A DNA stretch of 64,000 nucleotides from Catonia carolina (Eukaryota; Arthropoda; Insecta; Hemiptera; Achilidae), in contig JAQMRL010000003.1 in the NCBI GenBank assembly GCA_035578175.1, forward strand, positions 80,177,969 to 80,241,968, read 5' to 3'. The first letter of the stretch is position 1. Every line of letters starts with the position of its first letter. The translations under genes were made by a program, and so were the position numbers. The notes below the pieces were generated by a model. The model searched no databases. It worked only from the letters and a program-made list of their open reading frames with translations, and was not told where the DNA came from. This document shows, piece after piece, positions 32,050-43,209 of the stretch.

Positions 32050-32740
32050 TAAGTGATCATTATTATTATTAATTTTATCTCATATCAGGTATGCCATACT
32101 AGTATGGGGTAATTCATCACAGGGTAACATGGAAAGAGTTTTTAAAATACAGAAAAAAGCTGTTAGGTGTATGATGGGAGTCAACCACCTTGCCTCATGC
32201 AGATCACTATTTAAAGAGCTGCAATTGCTCACAGTTCCTTCTTTGTACATTTTTGAAGTGATAATGTACGTAAAGAAAAATACCTTTTTACAGAATTTAG
32301 ATGTTCACAACCACTACACAAGAAACAGAATCGATTATTATGTTGCTAATCACAACACTAAATTGTTTGAACAAAAACCAACTTACGCAGGTAGAAAATA
32401 CACCAATAAATTGCCACAAGGTTTAAAAAGTTGTGACAATTTAAGTCATTTTAAAAAAAAGCTAAAACAGTATTTGATTGATGAAACATTTTATAGTGTG
32501 CATGAATTCCTTTCTAAACAGTTTTTGGTTGAAAAGTATTTAACTTTTAATTAAACAAATATTATGTACTATTTGATACAAAGGGGTTCATGACAAGCCT
32601 ACTGAAGTAAGCAGTAGTAAAAACAATTTACTGGTGGTAAGTGATGAATTTATCATTAGTGATAAACTTTCAGTTTATCAGTTTTATTTGACATGTCCTA
32701 TACTCCCTTTGGAGTCTCCTGGATGCAAGTTAAAAAAAAA
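32050..32740 (+). mobile_element. LINE 3' end, 5'-truncated
   Basis: The best copy of the family also seen at 1-66, 6875-8490 and 22961-23395. It holds the C-terminal ORF piece, then a 3' UTR ending CCTATACTCCCTTTGGAGTC and GGATGCAAGTT plus A-run (32696-32740). Truncated at its 5' end near 32050. Confidence 0.85.
32129..32554 (+). pseudogene. LINE ORF2 C-terminal fragment
   Basis: A 141-residue open piece: MERVFKIQKKAVRCMMG, SCRSLFKELQLLTVPS-LYIFEVIMYV, NHYTRNRIDYYVANHNTKLF, YAGRKYTNKLPQGLK, FKKKLKQYLIDETFY and SVHEFLS. These are the post-thumb segments of CR1/Jockey-like LINE polymerases (VF--QKKAVR-I-G). It is colinear with the family and reaches the natural stop, but the catalytic palm is absent, so the ATG is only an internal methionine. 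Confidence 0.8.
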
Positions 32741-32781
32741 AAATTATTTCATTAGAACCAGATGTTAAAAAGACCAGAGTG

Positions 32782-32831
32782 GATGATCCAGTATATTGTT
32801 GATATATATCTCAACAATATACTGGATCATC
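32782..32831. repeat. perfect 21-bp-arm hairpin
   Basis: Left arm GATGATCCAGTATATTGTTG-A (32782-32802), loop TATATATC, right arm TCAACAATATACTGGATCAT-C (32811-32831). The arms pair without a mismatch. It lies just after the LINE 3' end. Confidence 0.95.
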
Positions 32832-34783
32832 GAGAAAGGTTGCATCAATTTTAAACAATTATAGTTTAAAAACTAGGCCTACTGAATGAACTTATACTAT
32901 ATCAGAAGCACCAGTTAATGAATAAACTGTATATTATTATAAATTATAAAATGTATATTAGTTACTTTTTTATTCTAGCAAGTTTGTGTGGTATGTAAAA
33001 GATCAAATATTCATTTTTACGTATATCCGAGTTAAGCGTTATTCTAGTTTAAAAAACATTATAAGCAAATGCGACATAATTAAGAAACGTATACAAAATG
33101 TATGCCCATCAAAAAAGAATCTAATAGCGGAGTTCAATGATTTAGCTTGTTATAGTCCATGTAATTTCAATAGAAGCTTCTGTAATAAGTATTTTCACTC
33201 TCACGCATGTAAAGTGGTTGCAGCAGTTTGTATAGTGTGCTGCAAAACGTACTACTACTTCCATACTCTTGATTATAAACAAATGAGTAATAGGCACAAA
33301 TCACCATCTATTTTTAATTTTTACTTTTATTGATATATTACTTTAATGTCAAAATAAATACTTTATAAATCAGAATGTCAAATTCTTTTAGTTAATTAAT
33401 TACAGATTCTATTATACTCTGCAGTGTTTGCTTTTAACTGTCAACACAAAATGTAAGGCTGTTTCTATTTTTAAGACATATAAAAATATGCATAGCCTTT
33501 TATAAATGTATATGATTATATTATAGTACAAATAAATTCACCAGTTCAATTTGAGTTCCCGTTCAGTGCACAAGCGATTAACGTGTAGCTACGCAGTACC
33601 GGTTAACGATGAGTGAAAAACGTAATTTTCGAAGCCAATCCAAAAACATTATTTTACAGTGTGTATAATTACTTTAAAAGAATTCAATTCATACGAAAGT
33701 ATTAAACACTGGTAACAGTTTAGAGGCATACTTTTCTAACAACCAGTACATATGCTGACTACTCGGAATAAACGGAGGAGGCAAGTAGAGGGAGAGGGAA
33801 CGTGTACAGTGCAAGCCTCTATTGAAATTACATGGACTTTTTAGTAGGTTTGCCGATGAGTGTAAACAGACCATGTGCTGACGCTACTTCATAGTAATAA
33901 TACTCATACTAAAACTAATCATGCTTACGAAATGGTGTCCATGTTATAGGGATTACACAAAAAACCCTGTTGTTGCTTTAACTGAACGAACTAATAATTG
34001 TATCAGGGACCGTATCCATATATCAGTATAATCATAGTATCATCAGTATAGTGATATTCATATATCAGTGTACCATATTGCGAAGTAAATTGCAAAAATG
34101 TTATAGTTTTTGACCTTGGAGTTGCAATCATGACGTCATAAAGAAAGTTTTTGTATCGAACAAAAATGTACTTGCATACGATTTAAAAATGATAACTAAT
34201 TTTAGTGGGCAGCAATTTTTTTAAACTGCGTATTTTAAGTATTTATATTTTCAGAGGGACGACATTTTATTGTGATAAATAATTGCCAAAACTTTTTCTA
34301 TGATCTCACACAATTCAAATTTGTGGATACTGTGATTTATGCAATACAGTAATTTTACCTCTTCTTTTAAACATGGCGATTGTACAAAAAAATCCGTCTG
34401 TTGTTATTTAACTTAACAGATTGATGATAACAAAAAAATACTCAATACTACGCACAAATAGACTGCTACTTTAGCTGATACGGCGAGAGACCGCCTTGCT
34501 CTTTCCTATGTTTTAGCGAATGACCCCACTCTCTTTTCGCTGTCGACTGCTCCCCGTAACGTATCCGTCTATTCAACTACATTTTACCAACGTTGATTGT
34601 TTCCAGTCAACACAACGTCCTGATATAGTTACTAACTGTTATTAATTAAATGTTATTTCTATAGTTTTTTTTAGTTATTAACTGTGGAGTTCATTACGGT
34701 ATTATAGATTAGCTATTTGATTACTGTAATAGTAGAGATCCATATGGGAAAGAATTCAAAGGTCCTATAAAGTTGGAAAATTT
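32832..34783. other. intergenic DNA, no recognised gene
   Basis: A 115-residue open frame at 32986-33333 has no recognised domain. A 26-bp sequence at 33154-33179 recurs inverted at 33813-33838. A CpG-richer part at 34470-34570 is unassigned. Confidence 0.35.
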
Positions 34784-35120
34784 TATAACTCTATCCCACG
34801 GAACCGTGCAGCACGACAAAACATAAATTTTTTAAAATTTGTGATTGAACTTAGCGCGATCCATTTGAGTTACAAAAAGATGTTCTTTGCTTATCAGATG
34901 AAACTTGCTATATACTAATTGAAAAAAAACTAAATACAAAATACGACAGTATTATACTTGTTGAAAGAATTCATATAGTAGGCCTATTATAAAACATCTG
35001 GTCTGTCGCCGGCTGTTTTGACTGAAGGCGTTGGTAGAGTGAAACATGTTACGAATCTTTTTTACTGACTTTCAACCCGTAGTCTGTTTATATCTGCTGC
35101 ACGGTTCTGTGGGTAAACTA
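34784..35120. mobile_element. probable MITE
   Basis: CCCACGGAACCGTGCAGCA at 34795-34813 is matched, inverted with one mismatch, by TGCTGCACGGTTCTGTGGG at 35095-35113. The tips extend more weakly outward. About 320 bp, no ORF. Duplicated target bases were not established. Confidence 0.6.
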
Positions 35121-36254
35121 TAATAGATATGAAACAATGTTGAAGCACGCAGAAAAGCCTCCTTTAAAATAGATTATGTTTTTATTCTAGATAATCCAAG
35201 AAAGACCTTTGTTCTTGGATTCTTAAGCATTATAATATCAAATGGGATATTAAGAGACACCTTATTAACTCTTAAAGGCTTAAATTATTTACTAACGTTC
35301 TAATGTTCTCAAGACCACTTAGAACTTTTTTTCTCATGTGTTCGTAGTCGGTGTGGATTCAACAACAATCAAAATGTTAACTCTTTACATAGGCCTAAAG
35401 AAAATTAATGTACAGAAACAGCGTTATAGTGCGCGCCACGAAAGAAATCCGTTGTGTTTGAAGAGCTGTATCTCAAAAACAACCAAACGGAAAATTTTGA
35501 ACGCTACTCCAAATAAAAGCCTGTTCTATTCTGCGTTGATTGGTTTGATTTCAATTATTTTATTTAAAAATTAATCGGAGATACAACAACAATTTACGCA
35601 TAAAAAGTGCCCAGTTTTCCGTTTAAGTGCTTTTAAACGTCTGTTTCTCCATCCAGGCTTAAGATAAAAAATTGGTGCTTAAGTATGTAAAAGATTACTG
35701 TTTTCTCTATAATGTGAATATTTTAAAAGTGAAATCTGATGATCCGTTTTAATATGTTAGCCATTTTAATAAAAAGTGCTATTTTGGCTTCGCGTAAAGA
35801 TAGCGAAATGATTTTTAGACTGAACCATGGTTTTTACAACAGTATTGTGCTACGCATAATATTTTGCATCTAACATTACCAATAAAATAGAAATAGACGT
35901 GTGAAGTTAATAGAAAATTCTATTAAACTTGTAGAAACTCAGTTCTACAGCGGCAGACTGCCCCAAGTACAGTCACTTGTAAAATGTACTTCAGTGTTTT
36001 CTCCTCTTTACAAACCCATTCCGTAGCTTATCCCTTTGATTTACTTATGATTATTTCGATGATATTTTATTAATTTACAGATTTTTTTGCGTTTGGTTAA
36101 CTTTTACGTCTAGTGCCCAACGTTTTTTTGAACATTAAAATAACGGTGGATTTAACGCTAAATAAACGAGCTGTACTATTTACTTAAATTATATTCTAAT
36201 GTAGTTATTTGATCGATGCCTAAATTTGTGGGTGGCAGCCGTGGCAACTTTTTT

Positions 36255-36452
36255 TATTATTTTTTTTTAACGTCGCATCAACTGCAACGGTCATTAGCGA
36301 CGACGTTGGGGTGGAACTTTATGCAATGTAGGATGAAATGAAATGATTTTTTGTAACGTATGAAAATATGCCTTGCCTGAGTGGGATTCGAACCCACGAC
36401 CGCATGATGAGAGGCGAGCACGTTACCAACTGCGCCAATGCGGCCGGCTGAT
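36255..36452 (-). mobile_element. tRNA-derived SINE, near full-length
   Basis: On the minus strand: GCCGGCCGCATTGGCGCAGT, TGGTAACGTGCTCGCCTCTC, GGTCGTGGGTTCGAATCCCA (perfect B box), GGCATATTTTCATACGTTAC, CACCCCAACGTCGTCGC and GACGTTAAAAAAAAATAAT as tail. The tRNA-like 5' portion shows D-arm and T-arm blocks about 36 bp apart. It is the master-like copy for 31318-31480 and 54772-54910. Confidence 0.85.
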
Positions 36453-36670
36453 TATGAAGTATAATAAAGAATAAAATAAATGACCATCATTACTACAGTT
36501 TGTTTTGGCTACTAAAAAAATAGCAACAAACTAGTTATTACACACAAAATATAAACTTTTGTGTCTTGATTATTTACAAACTTTTTGTACATTTTTTACA
36601 TACAGCTAATAAATAGTATTAGTTGTAGTTGTTGATACTGTAACAGAGTACTTAAAGCTTTTTTATTAAA

Positions 36671-37326
36671 AAAAACGGATCTTTTCCGTTTTCTGTATGC
36701 CACTATCAAATCCGAATTCCCTGAAGGGTTACACAATTCTCCCACTCCTGCGTCTAGCGTACCAATCTGACTAGCAATATTCCTGCGTAAAGTCAACTTT
36801 ACTCCGATTTCACAGTCTATGAACTTTGTAGAGTTACTTAATAATATTCGGACGGAGGAAGGTGTTGCAGAGTTCCTTCAGGAAAAGGGGTTATTGTTGT
36901 ATAATCCCAGAAGATGTGACAGCTAAAAAAGTGTGTGTGAAACACTCACACGACTTTCTCTTCTCCAATATAAATAATTAAAAAATATAACGTAATAGTA
37001 GCCTAGTAATAGCAAAAAAAATCAATTAAAAAATATAACTTAAAAGTAATGTAGTAATAGCAACATAAAACAATAAACCAATCTAAGAAATAAAACTAAC
37101 AGAACGTCTAACATAATACTATTTTATACCGGGATAAAACTAACAGAACGTGTAACAGTACTATTTTATACCGGGACTGGGAAGGACGTGTGTACGCGTG
37201 CGTGAGTGTGTCTATCTCTGTAAGAGTTTTTAGTAGGGCAGGGAGTGGGAGAAATGAACAAGTGTGCAACCCTTCAGGGAATTCGGATTTGATAGTGGCA
37301 TACAGAAAACGGAAAAGACCCAAAAA
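36671..37326. repeat. inverted repeat pair, about 90 bp arms
   Basis: GATCTTTTCCGTTTTCTGTA-TGCCACTATCAAATCCGAAT-TCCCTGAAGGGTT at 36679-36730 is repeated, inverted, at about 37265-37320, and a looser match continues into TCTCCCACTCC. About 450 bp separates the arms, including a GTGTGAAACACTCACACGA end of R1 at 36938-36956. Confidence 0.75.
37092..37177 (+). repeat. 43-bp tandem duplication
   Basis: Two adjacent units, 37092-37135 and 37136-37177, each with AAAACTAACAGAACGT then ACTATTTTATACCGGGA; a 2-bp length difference and a few substitutions. Confidence 0.85.
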
Positions 37327-37496
37327 AAAACATTCAGTATTAGACTTTTTACCGTGACTTAAGTGCTCATGAACATTTTCTTAACGTGTTTTTTCGTGAT
37401 TTTTGAAATTTCGGATTCGGTGCATTAATTTGGTGAGTTTTTGTTGTGTTCCGAGTCGTGTCACTTATAAATGTATTTTTTCTAATCTAATTAAAA

Positions 37497-37917
37497 TGGA
37501 AACAGACGAGGCTTTAGTGGAGATCAAGGGGAAAACTGTTCGTAGTGATGGGAGGAATGTAGTTTTTAATGAATGAATTTTTGTAAAAGACCGTCAGACC
37601 TGGCCAGACCCTCTCTTTCGTGAATCGGTGAATTTCAATCAAGTTTATAAACTTTGCTCTGAAGCATGTGGTATAAGCGAAAAACTGTTACCAGAATCGC
37701 AAATGAAGTAAAGGAGTCGGTAGAAAGTATTCTTGGTGAACTATTATTCTCCACTCCAGGGAAGAAAACCGAACGCGTAAATGTTCACACTTTGATTCCT
37801 TTAATCAAGACCTTTATTCGAAGCACTGTTTTTGAGTTCTACGAAAGAAATGAATTTCCTATAACAAAAAGGATGAGAGAAGTATTATTTTCAAATAGTA
37901 ACAATTTCATAAATTAA
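37497..37917 (+). pseudogene. IS630/Tc1/mariner-superfamily transposase N-terminus
   Basis: The frame from METDEALVEIKG hits a stop (37576-37578), resumes with FVKDRQTWPDPLFRESVNF, then CSEACGISEK. After a one-base shift it continues TVTRIANEVKES, FSTPGKKTERVN, TFIRSTVFEFYERNEFP and ITKRM. A-CGISE-TV-RI, FSTPGKKR and the -R--V-EFY----PTL pattern are the N-terminal HTH and linker of a DDE transposase family widespread in hemipterans and other insects. The catalytic domain is absent. A short acidic frame at 38844-38994 (LNENDEEEDNLGD) could be its C-terminus. Confidence 0.65.
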
Positions 37918-38841
37918 CACAAATTTTAAATTATACTGAAATGTTAAACGAAAAGTGAAATACTGAAACCATACCAGAAGTGATTTTATTTAGAAAAGGG
38001 AAAATTTATAGGCCTATATTATTTATTTTGAATATTATTCATATTCATACGCATTTTGTTATAATAAATCGAATTTTTGGGAATCGAGAGTAACAAAACT
38101 TCTGGAATCATCTATAGAAAGAGGAAGGGAATACTATATTGATATAGATTTTGAACAATAACATAAATACGCAATAATAGGACAAAAATTCAAACGAGTT
38201 GTTTAGTAAGCAGTATCTTTTTGAAATTAAATTCTCCATTTTAAAAGATGTTTTAGAAATTCAATTAGAAAACGATTATAAACCAACACGTAGAATTTAT
38301 ACCATGAGATCAGAGTAGGATTTAGTTCTAGAACAGACTGTACCTCACACTGACCGTTTCAGTGGTAACATAAGTTTGTTATAGATAATTAAATCAAAAT
38401 TTCTACATCACTCTTATTTCTGTTTCCGTTTTATTTGCTACTTTATGTAGAAACCGCTATGCTTGGCGTAATACTGTTGTAAAAATGCACGGTTCAGTCC
38501 AAAAATCACTTCCCTATCTTTACAAGGAGCCAAATCAGCACTTTTTAAAAAATGGCTGGCATATTAAAACGGATCATCAGATTTCACTTTTAAAATACTC
38601 ACTTTATAGAGAAAACTGTAATCTTTTACATACTTAAGCGCCGATTTTTTTATCTGAAGCCTGGACGGAGTAACAGACGTTTAAAAAGCACTTTAACAGA
38701 AAACCGGCCAAAAACTTGACACATTTTTTGCGTAAATTGTTGTATCTCAGACTAATTTTTAAATAAAATAATTTAAGTCAAACCAATCAACGCAGAAAAG
38801 AACAGGCTTAATTGGTGTAGCGTTCAAAATTTTCCGTTTGG

Positions 38842-40466
38842 AATGGAAGTAAAGAAGAGTTTAAATGAAAACGATGAGGAAGAGGATAATTTAGGTGATA
38901 TTACGAACATGATAGAAAACCTTGAACTATGTTATTATAAAAATAATATTATGGGGATTTATTATCCTGAAGATTATACTCAAATCGCACAGTAAATAGT
39001 GTTCTTCTCTATTTCAAGCTGACACTTTTAATTTAAGAATTTAGCCCCATTATACTGATTTCATATGAAAGGGAAAATTAATAAAAGTCAGTGATGTTTT
39101 TAAGATTGTTAAATTTTTGTGAAGTCAGTTTATCCAGGGAAACCTTCCCATAAACTCAAGACAAAATTAATATTGCCTACTTAAAGCTTGTTCTTATTTT
39201 AAGGGTAATAGGCTATATTTAAAGACCAAAAGCCAAATAATGATTTTGAAGAAAGTACCCGAGTTTAAACTCGACTTGGTGATAACTTTTTCAAAATTAT
39301 ATGCTAAAACTATGTCAGCCACAACATTCAGATCGTTAGTTTTACGGCAAAAATTAACCAAGGTAATTTCATTTAAACATTTGTAAGAATATGTAGAGCA
39401 ATATTTGACAAGTATATAAATATTATTACACTACTTTCTTAGTTATTATTTAACCATATTGGTCTATTTCTTTTCAACATAATATTTACAAATGCAGGCT
39501 AATGTATTTTCCAATTTGGAATTTAATTAAGTTACTAATAGTTATGAAATACTTTTACGGCTTCATTGAGGGTTGATATTTGCACTTTACTAATTTATAC
39601 TACTAAAATTAGCTACATCAGTCAATACACACTAAAGACAGTTCTATCCACGAAGTAAGAAGAGCTTTATTTACTCCGTAGTTCTTTCTTAAAACGAATT
39701 TATCAAAGAATATGCAAGACGGGTGCACTACAACCGTCTTTCGTCTTGTGAGGAGTGGGGGTGAACAGGTTGATACTGGCTCGCGGCGCGTAGCATTGTG
39801 CTAGCAGTCCGTGATTACGGTATTAAAATTGAGTGGGGCGCAGATTGTTAACTTACTAAAGACTTGGAAATAAAATTTTATTATTTTCGTTTTCTAAGGT
39901 AGCAGAGGCGCATAATATTATTTGGTATGAAGTCGGCGGCAGTGCTTTTCTAGTACTAAAAAGAACCACAAGATGAAGTCAGATGGTAAATTTCAGCGTT
40001 TTTTCTCGTCGTAACCCAAAGTTTGAAGATAATGCACGTGAATAACGTTTGGTCGTGAGTATTCCAAGTCGCATTTATAGATTATTTATTTGTAGTTAGG
40101 ATTTAGAAGTGTGGGGTATTTATTCGTTAAAACTTCTAAACCGAACCCTCTCGTTTTACTTTGCACTACAGCAAGCTGGACGTTCGGATACTAAGTAACA
40201 TTGTTTTGTCTTAAATTAGTTCATAAGCAAATATTATTATTTTAATTTGATCATAATTTAATATTATGTGGTCGCAATGCGTAGTCATGTGACCCCTTAC
40301 AGTTGCAGTATCGTGAAACGAGTGTGGTTATGTTCTTTCAGTGAATGTTGCAATTACTATTATACAGTGATGTAGGCATAGTTGTTCTTTTTTCGGAAAG
40401 GTTAGGCCGTAATGCCATTAGTTATTAATCTATTTAATTCGTCCATTAAAATTTGTTTCAGAAATC
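38842..40466. promoter_or_regulatory. IR25a upstream region with probable 5' UTR intron
   Basis: No element is recognised. Immediately before the start codon, TTTGTTTCAG (40452-40461) is a good acceptor, so the ATG-bearing exon probably starts at 40462 with a 5' UTR exon upstream. The CpG-richer segment at 39760-40030 (GGCTCGCGGCGCGTAGC; GTCGGCGGCAGTGC) is the likeliest place for the promoter and first exon. No TATA box or donor could be assigned with confidence. Confidence 0.4.
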
Positions 40467-40566
40467 ATGGGGTTTAATTTTCTTGTTACGGTAATTTCTT
40501 TACAATTTTTGTTCACGTTACTGCCGTATTCAACTTTATCACAGAGCATTCAGTCGATTAATTTAA
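40467..40566 (+). CDS. IR25a: ionotropic receptor 25a, exon 1 (start, signal peptide)
   Basis: First coding exon of IR25a, a variant ionotropic glutamate receptor that serves as a co-receptor in chemosensory, thermo- and hygrosensory neurons and forms cation channels with tuning IRs. The start MGFNFLVTVISLQFLFTLL has a hydrophobic core and a polar tail (YSTLSQSIQS), a standard signal peptide for this membrane protein. It ends one base into a codon with donor GTAAGT. Together ten exons in the window add up to 1706 coding bases, about 568 residues of a protein that is usually near 900-950. All junctions keep the frame, so the gene looks intact. Confidence 0.9.
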
Positions 40567-40924
40567 GTAAGTTATCTTTTACTGTTCCTATGTTAATGTA
40601 GGTTATGTGTAGTTAATAAGGTAGGAACTTCTTTGATACGTTTAATTTATTGTACACAATAAACCAAATAAATAATTAATGTTTTATCAAAGGTAAGTAA
40701 TAAATACTGATTTGGATTCAGCACACAAAAAAAAGAAAACATAAAAATTAGACATTTACCACATGTGCATTCTCAGAAACTAATATTTTATAAAATTTAA
40801 CTAATTTTGGTGTAATGATTAACTTAATTTGTATGAGACTATACTGATTCAGATTTCAGTGTTTTGTTTTGTGGTTTTTAATGCATAATAAGAATTATTA
40901 TAGTTTTTAATAAATGGAAGCACA

Positions 40925-41095
40925 TCTTTTTTTTGTTTTACATCTGGCTGTTATGCACATTGAGTGATAGATGATAATGTGTGATAAAAAATGCCAGATT
41001 GGATCAAGAAATTGAATCCGGAACCCTTCTCATAGAAGCCAGTTGTGCTTCTCACCATTACCCAAATGCATCTGAGAAATTTCCTGTGATTATCT
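40925..41095 (-). repeat. tRNA-derived SINE
   Basis: Minus strand, in IR25a intron 1: AAGGGTTCCGGATTCAATTTC replaces the B box region, then TGGCATTTTTTATCACAC and CATCTATCACTCA as in the SINE at 16902-17074. Degenerate. Confidence 0.6.
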
Positions 41096-41349
41096 ACATT
41101 GTAATAATCAATTGTCACATGTACTATAAACCATGGATTCAGTAGAAAAAAGGAAAATTTGTAATTTTATGATCAAGAACTGCTTAGGTATTACAATTTG
41201 ATCTTTCGAGTTGCTGTTTAAAAAACTCAAAATTTTTGAAGGAATTGAAATTATAAAATTTATTGTTGATTAAAAATTAAGTTTATTTATCACATGTTCT
41301 CGTTGTTTACCAACTGATCTAAAATGTAAAATATCTGTTTTTGTTACAG
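41096..41349. other. IR25a intron 1, end
   Basis: AT-rich intron sequence ending with TTTTTGTTACAG, the acceptor of exon 2. Confidence 0.6.
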
Positions 41350-41505
41350 TGTTTGTGAATGAAGTTAGTAAAAACATAGTTGCAGAGAAATCAGTAGAGG
41401 TCGCTTTGAATTATTTACGTCGTAATCCAAGGCTCGGTATACATGTTGACAATTTTATCAAATTGAATTTGGTTGGAAATGATGCTCATGTTCTTCTGGA
41501 AGAAT
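41350..41505 (+). CDS. IR25a: ionotropic receptor 25a, exon 2
   Basis: Begins the extracellular amino-terminal domain, the large bilobed domain that IR25a shares with iGluRs and that most other IRs lack. Peptide: VFVNEVSKNIVAEKSVEVAL, NYLRRNPRLGIHVDNF, then LVGNDAHVLLEE. IFINEV and the LE- block are conserved landmarks of IR25a. Acceptor TTGTTACAG, donor GTAAGT; the split codons at both ends join in frame. Confidence 0.92.
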
Positions 41506-42103
41506 GTAAGTCTGGTTTTTAAGTTTATTTTACTTATTCAGTTTTTGTGTTACTTTTTTTCGGTTAAGTTTTTTCGTATATTTTATTAAATATACAAGCT
41601 CACCCAACTGCTATAACATAACAGTTGAAATAAGTTTTCAGTTAAGTAACTGGCAATAATGAACGGTTATTATTTTTTTTAATAAAGTGGTTTATAAACA
41701 TGTTATTTGATAAGGGTTGGTGATCAAAAATTTTGAGTCTCCTAATGGCACCTAAGAAAATGTACAAAAATTTTTATGGAATTTTGAAAGTTTAGGTAAC
41801 AGTTTGTTGCATGTGGGTACGTTTGTAAGGTGTACAATTTTGGAATAGGAGCTTTTGCTCAAATTTTTGAGTTAGCACATTTTGAAGAGTATATTTGAAC
41901 TGATTCTGATTTTGTTTTTTGTAATGAAGGTGGTATAATGGATTATACTTCAAAGTTACCTAATTTTTGAGTTAGTATTGTTTAAATAAAGTGATGGCCG
42001 TAACCAAAATAACTTCAGTTATATCGCCATCATTTTGAATTAATTGTTTGGATTATAATATGTTCTCAGCTCCATGGAACCTACATCATAAACCAACCCT
42101 TAC

Positions 42104-42134
<31 letters not shown>

Positions 42135-42539
42135 CACCGCTAAGCAGGTATAGGGGCGCATGCAGCACCCCTACTACTACTACTACTATTACTTGGCACT
42201 TGACTACAATACTACCATTTTGGTTGTAATTATCTTTATCAAAACTCTATAATCATTTTCAAAATTTACGTATTATTCCTTGAACTCTGACGGCCATTGT
42301 TCAATAGTATTTATAAATTTAACAACTATTATTATAAATGTAACAATGAAATATTATTTTTTATACATTACATCTTATTCAGTTAATCTTATCAAAACAT
42401 AATATTTGATTAACACTGTTGTTTTTATAAAATTAAATATTACGGCATTTTATATTTTTTATTTATTTATTTTATAATGCTATTAATTGTTAAATTTATA
42501 ATTATAATTATAATTTTTTAATTTATTTTAATATAATTG
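41506..42539. other. IR25a intron 2, first part
   Basis: AT-rich, no gene. It has a (CA)n microsatellite at 42104-42138 and a short (CTA)n run at 42170-42187; otherwise it is featureless. Confidence 0.5.
42104..42138. repeat. (CA)n microsatellite
   Basis: About 16 CA units, slightly interrupted at the start by TACA. Confidence 0.95.
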
Positions 42540-43115
42540 AGGTGGTTGGTTTACCACTGCCTCTTCACTGAGTGGAAAAGTGTGCTTATTAGCATGCCAG
42601 GCCCTCTGAAAAACATCTATTTTCCACCCTGCAAATGACACCTTCACTTGATTTATCACAGTGTCTGGGTGTATAATGAAATTCATTACTCTCAGAAGAG
42701 ATAACTGTGACTATACCCAAACGAACTAAAGACTGCAGGTGAGATCTAGCCAATAACAACCAAGGTTGGGTGTAAGGTTGCCCCTTCACTAAGTCACACT
42801 CTGTTTCATCGAACGCCAGCTGATTTTTTGTTAGGCTGTCATCCACAGTGGGACCACAACATGACAATGCAGGATAATATTATTGAAAGTTAATTGGCTC
42901 CATGTTGTAATCTAGATCACTATGCTCCGCCTTCATCTGCAGTCTCTAGTTCATTAAGCTATAGTGTCTTTTACACTTTGACCTCTTCTGTTCTTAAATG
43001 ATTCAGTCATATAATTGGCTGACCATGTGATAAGAAACAACTATTTGTTATAGCCCTGGAACTTACAGATCAAGTGCAAATAATTTAGCTCTCCACCTGC
43101 TTGTTATGGGAAAAT
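42540..43115 (-). repeat. interspersed repeat R2, copy 3, split by a MITE
   Basis: Minus-strand copy of the 20995 and 26985 repeats: ACTGAGTGGAAAAGTGTGC, GATTTATCACAGTGTCTGGG and CTCAGAAGAGATAACTGTGA before the interruption, then GTGTCTTTTACACTTTGACC, TCTTCTGTTCTTAAATGATT and GCTCTCCACCTGC. The MITE at 42714-42961 divides it. It lies in IR25a intron 2. Confidence 0.75.
42714..42961. mobile_element. MITE with TA duplication
   Basis: Ends TACCCAAACGAACTAAAGAC (left) and, reversed, TAGCTTAATGAACTAGAGAC are imperfect inverted repeats ending in TGCAG. The uninterrupted R2 copies read GTGACTAGTGTC at this point, so the insertion used TA (42712-42713 and 42962-42963). 248 bp, no coding. Confidence 0.85.
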
Positions 43116-43209
43116 AATAGTATATGCTAAATGGCTATTTTAAACTTTAAAAAAATATCTAACATGTTTTTATGTATTTATAAAACTAATGAGTGTTTAT
43201 TTTTCTCAG

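Larger units (their letters stand above)
35483..38841 (+). mobile_element. DNA element with arms of almost 400 bp
   Basis: Sequence at 35483 to about 35875 reappears inverted at about 38448-38841, sharing AAACGGAAAATTTTGAACGC, CTGCGTTGATTGGTTTGA, TTAAGTATGTAAAAGATTAC and GTGAAATCTGATGATCCGTT, with several indels. Between the arms are a transposase remnant (37497-37917), a SINE (36255-36452) and a further inverted pair (36671-36760 / 37213-37326). The composite is about 3.36 kb. Whether the arms are the real tips is an inference; TIRs this long are unusual for IS630/Tc1/mariner elements. Confidence 0.65.

Noticed and set aside
32986..33333. 115-residue open frame rich in Cys, Lys and Tyr
   Set aside because: No recognised domain, AT-driven composition and no splice or promoter context; most likely chance.
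37666..37917. 83-residue frame as a separate host gene
   Set aside because: It is the frame-shifted continuation of a transposase N-terminus starting near 37497.
42104..42190. Direct repeats that might suggest a CRISPR-like array
   Set aside because: They are (CA)n and (CTA)n microsatellites without spacers, in a eukaryotic intron.
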